Of a stretch of DNA of 8,094 bases, positions 1 to 6,055 are shown piece after piece. The stretch is from positions 1-8,094 of the forward strand of contig JBGOUV010000318.1 in assembly GCA_041477815.1 (NCBI GenBank), written 5' to 3'. A program made the translations under genes and the position numbers. Under the pieces are notes generated by a model. The model did not search any database. It saw only the letters and a list, made by a program, of their open reading frames with translations, and had not been told where the DNA came from. The stretch's first letter is position 1, and every line of letters starts with the position of its first letter. Source of the DNA: JBGOUV01 sp041477815. Its GTDB lineage: Bacteria > Acidobacteriota > Terriglobia > Bryobacterales > JACQDG01.

Positions 1-1143
1 CCGGATGTTGACGATGTTGAGGACGGCTTTGCTGAAGTTGGCGAAGCGGGCCGCGGGAATGATGTTTCCGGCGAACGGAGTGCGGACGAAGCTGGCTCCC
101 GAAGCCGTGGTGGTGGCCGGGTCATAGATAGGAAGCCGGCGGCCGGTGGCGTCCACCCAGTTGGTGAAGTCGCCGCGGTACATCTCGGGCGTGGGGACCG
201 AGAAGATCGCGTCATTGCCGCCCACGCGGTTGCGGAAGCCTTCGAAGGAGACAAAGAAGAACGTCTTGTTGCGGCCGTCGTAGACCTTGGGAATGTAGAC
301 CGGTCCGGCGGCGGTGAACCCGAAGTCGTTCTGGCGATAGACCGACCGCGTTTTGGCGAAGAAGCCCCGCGCGTCCATGGCGTCGTTGCGCAGGAAGTCG
401 TAGACGGAGCCATGGAGCTGATTGGTGCCGGACTTGGAAGCAAAGGTCATGGTGCCGCCGCCGGACTGCCCGTACTCGGCCTTGAAACCGTTAGTGTCGA
501 CAGTGAACTCGGTGAGGGACTCGACGGAGGGCGTGTTTAGGGCCGCTTCATCGGTGTCGCCGGAGCGGTTGGTGCCCACGCTGTAGCCGTCGAGCGTGGC
601 GTCCCAAGCCGCCACCTGTCCGCCGCCCAGCGCCAGCCGCTGGCCGCTGCCGCGCGCTTCGGCGGCCACCGCCACCAGGTTAAACGGGCTGCGCATGGCG
701 CCGCCCACCACCAGCGGCAGCTCGTCCACCAGCTTGTTCTGCACCTGGGTGGAAACCTTGGCGTTGTCGGTCTGGATGGTGGTCGCCAGGGCCGTGACTT
801 CAATCTGCTCGGTCACCGCGCCCAGGGTCAGTTGCGCGTCCAGACGTACGGTGGTGGCGGCCGATACAACCATGGTCTGCTGCACAAAGCGCTTGAATCC
901 GGTGGCCGCGATCTCGACCCGGTACACGCCCGGGAGCAGGTTGGGCACGTTGTATTCGCCGGTGGCGGTGGTGACGGCCTTGGCCATGGCGTTCGTATCG
1001 CGATGGGTGATGGAGAGCTCCGCCCCGGCGACAGAAGCGCCGGTAGGGTCGGTGACGATTCCGGTGATGTTGCCGCGCTCCGTTTGGGCCATCACGAAGG
1101 AACATGCCAGGAACAGCAGAACCGCAGTCCGAGCGATCCGCAT
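1..1143 (-). CDS. TonB-dependent receptor with carboxypeptidase-regulatory-like domain (Oar-like), 3' end outside window
   Basis: This is the first 381 residues of an outer-membrane receptor expected to import a ligand using TonB energy. The reading frame is open to position 1, so most of the beta-barrel lies outside the window. The start is an ATG preceded by a strong AGGAGGT six bases upstream. A signal peptide spans about residues 1-20 (basic MRIAR, hydrophobic AVLLFLACSFV, probable cleavage after VMA or VMAQ). Residues about 24-110 form a CarboxypepD_reg beta-sandwich (GIVTDPTGASVAGAEL, then GEYNVPNLLPGVYRVEI). A plug-like region follows at about 115-245 with LDGYSVG and the family signature KSGTNQLHGSVYDFLRND from residue 237. 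KTFFFVSFEGFR at about 293-304 begins the barrel. It is related to the complete receptor at 2532-5852 but is a separate transcription unit. Receptor class is secure; the ligand is unknown. Confidence 0.9.
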   Translation of the reverse strand, partial: MRIARTAVLLFLACSFVMAQTERGNITGIVTDPTGASVAGAELSITHRDTNAMAKAVTTATGEYNVPNLLPGVYRVEIAATGFKRFVQQTMVVSAATTVRLDAQLTLGAVTEQIEVTALATTIQTDNAKVSTQVQNKLVDELPLVVGGAMRSPFNLVAVAAEARGSGQRLALGGGQVAAWDATLDGYSVGTNRSGDTDEAALNTPSVESLTEFTVDTNGFKAEYGQSGGGTMTFASKSGTNQLHGSVYDFLRNDAMDARGFFAKTRSVYRQNDFGFTAAGPVYIPKVYDGRNKTFFFVSFEGFRNRVGGNDAIFSVPTPEMYRGDFTNWVDATGRRLPIYDPATTTASGASFVRTPFAGNIIPAARFANFSKAVLNIVNIR

Positions 1144-1149
1144 AAGAAG

Positions 1150-1156
1150 ACCTCCT
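1150..1156 (-). promoter_or_regulatory. Shine-Dalgarno site of the partial receptor
   Basis: The minus strand reads AGGAGGT, six bases before the ATG at 1143. It is a near-perfect match to the anti-Shine-Dalgarno sequence and fixes the start of the partial receptor. Confidence 0.75.
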
Positions 1157-1172
1157 GTGCTCAAGCTGCCGA

Positions 1173-1202
1173 ATGTTACCAGATTCCGCGGCCGCCTGGC
1201 AA
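1173..1202 (-). promoter_or_regulatory. candidate sigma-70-type promoter of the partial receptor
   Basis: On the minus strand, TTGCCA (1202-1197, five of six matches to TTGACA) is followed after 18 bp by TAACAT (1178-1173, four of six matches to TATAAT). The -10 element is preceded by TGG, which fits an extended -10 (TGn). This would put transcription start near 1166 and give a leader of roughly 20-25 nt that includes the AGGAGGT site. It is a consensus match only. Confidence 0.45.
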
Positions 1203-1283
1203 CACACCGCGACCCTGGGGCAACGGATGGCGTGGTTGCCTGAACCATCCACCCTGCTGCACTGCGGGGGGATCAGAACCGTA

Positions 1284-1307
1284 AGAGCCGCTCTGACGGC
1301 CGGCTCT
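1284..1307. other. small inverted repeat in the intergenic gap
   Basis: AGAGCCG (1284-1290) and CGGCTCT (1301-1307) are perfect inverted arms separated by 10 bases. No T-run follows on either strand, so it is not a convincing intrinsic terminator. It lies about 80 bp upstream of the candidate receptor promoter and could be an operator or chance structure. The rest of the 1144-1416 gap has no credible coding sequence. Confidence 0.3.
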
Positions 1308-1376
1308 CTAACAGCTCATGAAAAAAGCCTTCTCCGCTGCGGTCGTGACTAAGTAAACGTTGATTCTGCGAAGCGA

Positions 1377-1402
1377 ACCTGAGCGCAGATCTGCGCTCAG
1401 GT
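1377..1402. repeat. perfect 26-bp palindrome downstream of the UxuA-like gene
   Basis: The half-site ACCTGAGCGCAGA is followed at once by its exact reverse complement, with no spacer. It begins 14 bases past the TAG stop of the UxuA-like gene (minus strand). As RNA it would fold into an 11-bp GC-rich stem with a GAUC loop, which would suit transcription termination or 3'-end protection of the receptor/UxuA-like transcript. Neither side carries a T-run, so a classical rho-independent terminator is not shown. A dimeric protein-binding site is the alternative. Confidence 0.6.
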
Positions 1403-1416
1403 CCATTTGCCACGGG

Positions 1417-2511
1417 CTAAACCTCCGAGTTCACCGTATGAATCAGAGCCTTGATATACCCGTAACCGAAGGCAAACGCCTGCAAGCCCCCAGGATCGTC
1501 CGGATGACGGGGCATATGATCGGGACAGATCGATCCGGCGAATTGCACATCCCTGAGGAGGCGCATGATCTTGAGAAAATCCATGTCGCCTTCATCGGGG
1601 TAGACTTCAGCGAAATCGTAGAGCCCGCCGCGGACGTTGCGCATATGGATCTGGTGTATTTTCCCCTTCTTGCCCAGGTACTCGACAATGGGCAGGACTT
1701 CCTTGGCCGGGTTCTTCAGCCCTTCCGCCGTCGTTCCCAGGCACAATTGGAATCCATTGTACGGGCTATCGACAATGGCTTCGTATCGTTTGAAGCCTGC
1801 AAAAATGGCGGGAGAATCCCAATTGTCCGCGCCCTGGTAGCCGAAGGGAAGTCCCGGCGGATCGAAGGGGTGGCAGGCCATTTTGACATCGTATTGCTTG
1901 CATACGGGGATCACCTTTTGGAGGAAGTACGTGATGCGCTCCCAGTAATCGTCGGAACTGACCCGGCCCGCCTTTCCCACGGGCAGATCCTTCCAGTTGT
2001 CCTCCAGCTTGAAGGCCGCGTAGGTAGCGCCGCCCCGTCCCGGCGTCCGCGTGTTTCGCCGGATCGGTATCAGGGTCCAGTGATGCGTGATCACCTTTAC
2101 GCCCACCTGGGAAGCCTTCTGGATATTCCCCATGATAGCTTCCAGCCGGCGATCGCGCTCCGGACCTTTTCGCAGCATAATGTACTCGGAGTCCATCCGG
2201 ATCGCTTCGAAAATAAACCCGGCTTGGTCGCAGTTGTCCTTCATCCTCTTCAGGGCGTCCAGATCCCAGGCGCCGTCCGCAGACCTGCCGTTCACTTGCG
2301 CGGTCAGATGCTTCACGCCATGGCGCAGGTTGTACTCCAGGTTCGCCTTTCCCGTGATATCGGCTCCGGGGCCCCCGGCTACACTATGGTAATCGGCTCC
2401 CACGTGCATTAGAGTATTCTTCCGGGGGGCGGGCGCCGCCACCCCCGGGTTTACGCCGGCGCCGATAGCGCCGCTAACCAGCGCCTTCCCGAACTCTCTC
2501 CGTTTGATCAT
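1417..2511 (-). CDS. Tat-exported mannonate dehydratase (UxuA)-family TIM-barrel protein
   Basis: The 364-residue product resembles UxuA, which dehydrates D-mannonate to 2-keto-3-deoxygluconate using Mn2+. Recognisable segments are FLQKVIPVCKQYDVKMACHPFDPP (cut here: KMACHPFDPP at 210-219), GFQLCLGT at 253-260, IHMRN at 288-292, GDMDFLKIMRLL at 308-319, CPDHM at 329-333 and FGYGYIKAL at 348-356. By comparison with recalled E. coli UxuA, the metal/active-site set would be H214, C257, H289, D331 and Y350, all present. The N-terminus carries KRREFGK (residues 3-9) followed by a Gly/Ala-rich stretch to about residue 28, a twin-arginine signal; cytoplasmic UxuA lacks one. The usual RPDH motif reads CPDH here. 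Length is close to classical UxuA (E. coli about 394). It is the second gene of an operon, 20 nt after the receptor. Family assignment is strong; exact substrate is uncertain. Confidence 0.85.
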   Translation of the reverse strand: MIKRREFGKALVSGAIGAGVNPGVAAPAPRKNTLMHVGADYHSVAGGPGADITGKANLEYNLRHGVKHLTAQVNGRSADGAWDLDALKRMKDNCDQAGFIFEAIRMDSEYIMLRKGPERDRRLEAIMGNIQKASQVGVKVITHHWTLIPIRRNTRTPGRGGATYAAFKLEDNWKDLPVGKAGRVSSDDYWERITYFLQKVIPVCKQYDVKMACHPFDPPGLPFGYQGADNWDSPAIFAGFKRYEAIVDSPYNGFQLCLGTTAEGLKNPAKEVLPIVEYLGKKGKIHQIHMRNVRGGLYDFAEVYPDEGDMDFLKIMRLLRDVQFAGSICPDHMPRHPDDPGGLQAFAFGYGYIKALIHTVNSEV

Positions 2512-2519
2512 GTAACCTG

Positions 2520-2527
2520 CTCCTTCC
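2520..2527 (-). promoter_or_regulatory. Shine-Dalgarno site of the UxuA-like gene
   Basis: The minus strand reads GGAAGGAG, ending eight bases before the ATG at 2511 and lying inside the 20-nt gap after the receptor's TAA. It supports this ATG, which places the twin-arginine motif at the very N-terminus, and it indicates independent ribosome loading within a shared transcript. Confidence 0.7.
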
Positions 2528-2531
2528 GTTG

Positions 2532-5500
2532 TTAGAATGCCATTCTTATACCCAACTGGATAATACGAGCATCGCCGGCGGACAGCACGATGCCATACGT
2601 GGCGGGCGTGCCCACATTGAGACCCGGGAAACCGAAGTTGACCCGGTTAAAAAGATTGAAGAACTCGCCACGGATCTGCAACTTGACATGCTCTTTCACC
2701 TGTACAATCTTGAACAGGGAAAAATCCACAGTCGCCTGGCCCGGCCCGTCCAGGATGTTTCGTCCGCTGGTGCCCAGCCTCCCGGTGGCCGGGCGCGCGA
2801 AGGCAGCGGTATTAAACCACATTTCGCGGCTGCGGGTAAAGCCGGTCCGCGGATCTCCCACCTGATCGGCGGTCTGGGAGGACGCGCCGCAGTTACAGAC
2901 GTCGCCACTGACGCCGATGTCGTAACCAAAGCCGCTGCGGAGATCGACGATGGTGTTCATCTGCCAGTTGCCCAACACCTGGCCGGCGATCCCGTGGGAC
3001 AAATAGCGCTTGCCGGGCCCCAGCGGCAACGCATAGACGGCGCTGAAAACGGCTCGGTGGCGGAGGTCGAACAGGCTTCTTCCCTTGGAGAGCCGGGAAT
3101 TATAGAAGTCACGGGCTTCCTCGTTGACCTGGGAGCTTACGTCCAGAGACTTGCCAAAGGTGTAGTGCGTCAGGAAAGAGAGGCCCGCGGAAAACCGCTT
3201 CTCCAGCTTCACAAAAACAGCATGGTAGCTGGAGTTTCCATCCGCTTGGGTGGTGCGAATCGCATTTCCCCACAAGGGCAAAGGCCGCCGGTTCAGGATA
3301 GGGGTAGGCCTCGCCGGATCGACGTCCAGGGTGGCCTGATTGCCCTGCGTGTAGTACACCATTCGGGTTCCCTTGGATCCCATGTAACCAAGTTCCAGCA
3401 GGGTCTCGGAAAACACCTGCCGCTGCAGGTTCAGATTCCATTGTTGGATGTAGGGGTCCGGCCGGGCACCGATGTCGGTGTAAATCTGCGGACGCGCATC
3501 CGCCGTGCCCTTGGCGGGAAACAGTTCGGCTACGCGAATGGCGGCGGGCCCGGAGGAGTTGGCATCCTGGTCGGCGGCCAGGCTGGCAATCCGCCCGTGC
3601 GGGGGATTGCGCTCCAGTTGTCGCGTGGACTGGCCGTCGACCAGCGTGTAAAAGATTCCATAACCCACGCGAATGGCGGTGCGGTTATCGGCGAAGGGGC
3701 GAAAAGCCAAACCGATGCGGGGACCCCAGTTGTTCTTATCGGCCGGAAATAATCCTCGCGGCGTGGCCGGACCGTCCACCTGCGAGTCCGGAGGGATGAA
3801 CGCCTTGTTGCTTCCCGCCAAAAGCAGCCGGCCGCCCGGGAAACTCCGATCCAGGTAGCTCTGACGATCTTGCGCCTCCACATAGCGGGAGCTCAGTTCG
3901 TAGCGGACGCCGAAGTTCAGAGTCAGCCGGCGGCTGACTTTCCAGTCGTCCTGCACAAACGGGAAGAAGTGATAGGCGCTGAAGTTTCCCGACAAGGAGG
4001 TGCTGGCCCCGGCCGCCGTCAGCGGCAGTCCCAGCAGCAGGTCCGCTACCGAAACCCCGGTGCTGGCGCGATTTCGCGGATCTGCGGTTAACGCGCCGGT
4101 GAAGCTGAAGGCGCCTCGGGCGTCGATCTCTCCACGGTCGTTGTAATTCGTCTTTCTTGCTTCACCGCCCAACTTAATGGTGTGAGTTCCCCGGATTAAA
4201 GTCACTTGATTAATCAACATGAAGATGTTGGTTTTTTGTCCATTGGGCTCGGTGCCATAGCCGATGCCGCTAAAGCCCGTAAGGCCCAGATTGGGGATGC
4301 CCCAGGCGTAGGGATCCGCCAGCAGGTTCTTGACGCCCAGGAGCGGCGCAAAGTCCTTCTCATTCGAGCCGTTTTGCAGCAGAAAGTAATTGGGCCGGTT
4401 GTAACCCACCCGCAGCTCATAGAGCGTGTTGGGGCTGAAGGTGTGGGGAAGGCTCACGGCAAGATTTTGAGTTCGCACATCCGTATCTCGTCCCGAGCCC
4501 TTGATCGCCGGCTTGTCGGTGGCGATGCCGTCGAAAAACGAGTAGCGCACGCTGAGGGAGGTCTTGCCGGTCAATTGATGGTCCACGCGAGTGATGACCT
4601 GGTTGTTGTCGCTTTGATCGCTGAGAGCGTTAAAGAAGTTATTTCCCGTCGGCGCATCGAGCTGCGGAGCCGGATAGATGTCGTGGATAGCTTTGGCGAA
4701 CGGCGTAATGAGATTGGCTGGAACCCGGTTGTTGAGAAACGGATCCCGGATCACCCCCGCGCCGGAGGGGTTCGGCCGCGTGCTCGCCGGGTCGAATATG
4801 GGCCGGTTGCTCCGAAAACCGGCACGGCTGAAATCGCCGCTCCATTGCTCCTGGGTAGGCACGTTAGCCTGCCCCGTCTTACCCCTGCGAATCCTGGTGC
4901 CTTCGTAGCTGACGAAGAAGAAGGTGCGGTTGCGAACGATCGGCCCGCCGAGGGTCCCGCCGAACAGGTTGTAGCGGAGGGGCGATTTCTTCTGGCCAAA
5001 GAAATTGGTGAAGAAGTTGGTGGCATCGAGAGTGTTGTTTCGAAGAAACTCGTGCCCGGAGCCATGGAACGCGTTGGTGCCGGACTTGGTGGTGGCGTTC
5101 ACCTGGGCCGCAAATCGCCCAAATTCGGCCGAGTAGGAGTTCATCTGGAGCTTGAATTCCTGCATGGAATCCATGGGGGGAAACATGGAAGGAGTCATGT
5201 AGTGGGGGTCGACCGCTTCCACGCCGTCCACCAGGTAGCCGTTGGCGTTGTCTCGTCCCCCTCCTGCCGAAAAGACCGGCGAACCCAGGCCCCCCGGCAT
5301 GGGCCGTTGGCCGCCCGCGTAGGAATCCGGCGATCGCGGAGAGGTGCCCGGAGAGAGCACGGCCAGATCAAACACCGCCCGTCCCTTCAACGGCAGATTT
5401 TCGATCTGGTTCGTCTGGATCACCTGGCCCACCGAGCTCGTTTCCGAGGCTACCAGAGGAATTGTCCCGGTGACCTCTACCGAGTCCGCCACGGCGCCGA

Positions 5501-5852
5501 CCTCCAACACGACATCGACGCGCGCCGTCTGGTTCACTAATAGCTCCACTCCTCCCGTTACGGTGCGCTTGAAGCCCTCGTGCTCTCCCACCAACTGATA
5601 GGACCCGGGCGCCAGCCCGGGAATGGTAAAGTCGCCTCTCTCGTTGCTCACCGCCGTGCGCGTGATGTTGGTACCGACCGCCATAAGCGATAGACTCGCT
5701 CCGGGTACAGCCGCGCCCGACTGATCAAAGACCGTGCCGACCAGAGTGGCGGTCACGGATTGCGCGCGCAACGCGTTCCCGCTGCCCCGCCACACCGGAC
5801 CGGCAGCGGTAAGCACCAACAACAGAATGCCGAGATTCTTCAGGGTTTTCAT
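2532..5852 (-). CDS. TonB-dependent receptor with carboxypeptidase-regulatory-like domain (Oar-like), complete
   Basis: This is a complete 1106-residue outer-membrane receptor, a usual length for the Acidobacteriota type. A signal peptide spans residues 1 to about 31 (KTLKN, hydrophobic LGILLLVLTAAG, cleavage near ALRAQ). Residues about 33-117 form a CarboxypepD_reg domain (LVGTVFDQSGAAVPGASL, then GDFTIPGLAPGSYQLVG). A plug-like domain spans about 125-255 (NGYLVDGVEAVDP; then KSGTNAFHGSGHEFLRNN from 256). A large beta-barrel runs from about residue 290 to the end, with RTFFFVSYEGTR at 309-320. The C-terminus ends in phenylalanine (QLGIRMAF), the usual barrel-assembly signal. No clear TonB box was seen. 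The only two cysteines are C986 and C988 in a CNC motif in a likely loop. A purine-rich GGGAGGG lies about ten bases before the start. It heads an operon with the UxuA-like gene, suggesting a sugar-acid or oligosaccharide ligand, which is inference. Confidence 0.93.
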   Translation of the reverse strand: MKTLKNLGILLLVLTAAGPVWRGSGNALRAQSVTATLVGTVFDQSGAAVPGASLSLMAVGTNITRTAVSNERGDFTIPGLAPGSYQLVGEHEGFKRTVTGGVELLVNQTARVDVVLEVGAVADSVEVTGTIPLVASETSSVGQVIQTNQIENLPLKGRAVFDLAVLSPGTSPRSPDSYAGGQRPMPGGLGSPVFSAGGGRDNANGYLVDGVEAVDPHYMTPSMFPPMDSMQEFKLQMNSYSAEFGRFAAQVNATTKSGTNAFHGSGHEFLRNNTLDATNFFTNFFGQKKSPLRYNLFGGTLGGPIVRNRTFFFVSYEGTRIRRGKTGQANVPTQEQWSGDFSRAGFRSNRPIFDPASTRPNPSGAGVIRDPFLNNRVPANLITPFAKAIHDIYPAPQLDAPTGNNFFNALSDQSDNNQVITRVDHQLTGKTSLSVRYSFFDGIATDKPAIKGSGRDTDVRTQNLAVSLPHTFSPNTLYELRVGYNRPNYFLLQNGSNEKDFAPLLGVKNLLADPYAWGIPNLGLTGFSGIGYGTEPNGQKTNIFMLINQVTLIRGTHTIKLGGEARKTNYNDRGEIDARGAFSFTGALTADPRNRASTGVSVADLLLGLPLTAAGASTSLSGNFSAYHFFPFVQDDWKVSRRLTLNFGVRYELSSRYVEAQDRQSYLDRSFPGGRLLLAGSNKAFIPPDSQVDGPATPRGLFPADKNNWGPRIGLAFRPFADNRTAIRVGYGIFYTLVDGQSTRQLERNPPHGRIASLAADQDANSSGPAAIRVAELFPAKGTADARPQIYTDIGARPDPYIQQWNLNLQRQVFSETLLELGYMGSKGTRMVYYTQGNQATLDVDPARPTPILNRRPLPLWGNAIRTTQADGNSSYHAVFVKLEKRFSAGLSFLTHYTFGKSLDVSSQVNEEARDFYNSRLSKGRSLFDLRHRAVFSAVYALPLGPGKRYLSHGIAGQVLGNWQMNTIVDLRSGFGYDIGVSGDVCNCGASSQTADQVGDPRTGFTRSREMWFNTAAFARPATGRLGTSGRNILDGPGQATVDFSLFKIVQVKEHVKLQIRGEFFNLFNRVNFGFPGLNVGTPATYGIVLSAGDARIIQLGIRMAF

Positions 5853-5861
5853 GAAGCATTC

Positions 5862-5868
5862 CCCTCCC
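5862..5868 (-). promoter_or_regulatory. Shine-Dalgarno site of the complete receptor
   Basis: The minus strand reads GGGAGGG, with its GGAGG core ten bases before the ATG at 5852. A nearer ATG at 5859-5857 is out of frame, so it does not compete as a start for this protein. Confidence 0.6.
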
Positions 5869-5888
5869 TTTCGCGATTAACTGCCGCG

Positions 5889-5918
5889 AGTATAGATCCC
5901 GGACCTCTGGCAGATCAA
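5889..5918 (-). promoter_or_regulatory. candidate sigma-70-type promoter of the receptor/UxuA-like operon
   Basis: On the minus strand, TTGATC (5918-5913, four of six consensus matches) is followed after 18 bp by TATACT (5894-5889, five of six). Transcription would begin near 5882, giving a leader of about 30 nt with the GGGAGGG site. The spacer length equals that of the candidate promoter of the partial receptor. It is a consensus match only. Confidence 0.5.
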
Positions 5919-5935
5919 TAAAAATTACTTATGAT
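5907..5935 (+). promoter_or_regulatory. candidate promoter of the cytochrome/SDR operon
   Basis: CTGGCA (5907-5912, four of six matches to TTGACA) is followed after 17 bp by TATGAT (5930-5935, five of six matches to TATAAT). Transcription would begin near 5942, leaving a leader of roughly 110 nt before the ATG at 6056. The -35 hexamer directly abuts the -35 hexamer of the divergent receptor promoter. Other weak -10-like matches exist nearby (TCTAAT at 5949, TACAAT at 6032) without good -35 partners. Confidence 0.35.
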
Positions 5936-6055
5936 ACCGATCAACGTTTCTAATGTCACCGGGCGGCAGCACCGCCAGGATGTACTCATACCCGCTCGGG
6001 CAACGCCCTCCCGATCCTCCGCGCGGCGGGGTACAATAAGTCCCGGAGACCCCGC

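Noticed and set aside
596..1243. 215-codon open frame on the plus strand
   Set aside because: It is antisense to the partial receptor's signal peptide, regulatory-like domain and plug, which are unmistakable on the minus strand.
1320..1327. T-run on the minus strand as an intrinsic terminator for the UxuA-like operon
   Set aside because: The run of six Ts is about 50 bases beyond the 26-bp palindrome and has no adjacent stem of its own, so it does not form a canonical terminator with it.
1360..2412. 350-codon open frame on the plus strand
   Set aside because: It lies antisense over the UxuA-like gene, starts at a non-ATG codon without a ribosome binding site, and its translation shows no family motifs. 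It is a by-product of GC-rich codon use.
2529..3752. 407-codon open frame on the plus strand
   Set aside because: It is antisense to the complete TonB receptor, whose signal peptide, domains and C-terminal phenylalanine are clear. The antisense product has no recognisable domain.
4206..5540. 444-codon open frame on the plus strand
   Set aside because: It is also antisense to the receptor, begins at a non-ATG codon and is low-complexity in Val/Gly/Arg. It is a shadow frame.
5962..5976. short hairpin GGCGG/CCGCC in the divergent intergenic region
   Set aside because: A five-base stem with a five-base loop is expected often in DNA this GC-rich, and nothing about its position supports a function.
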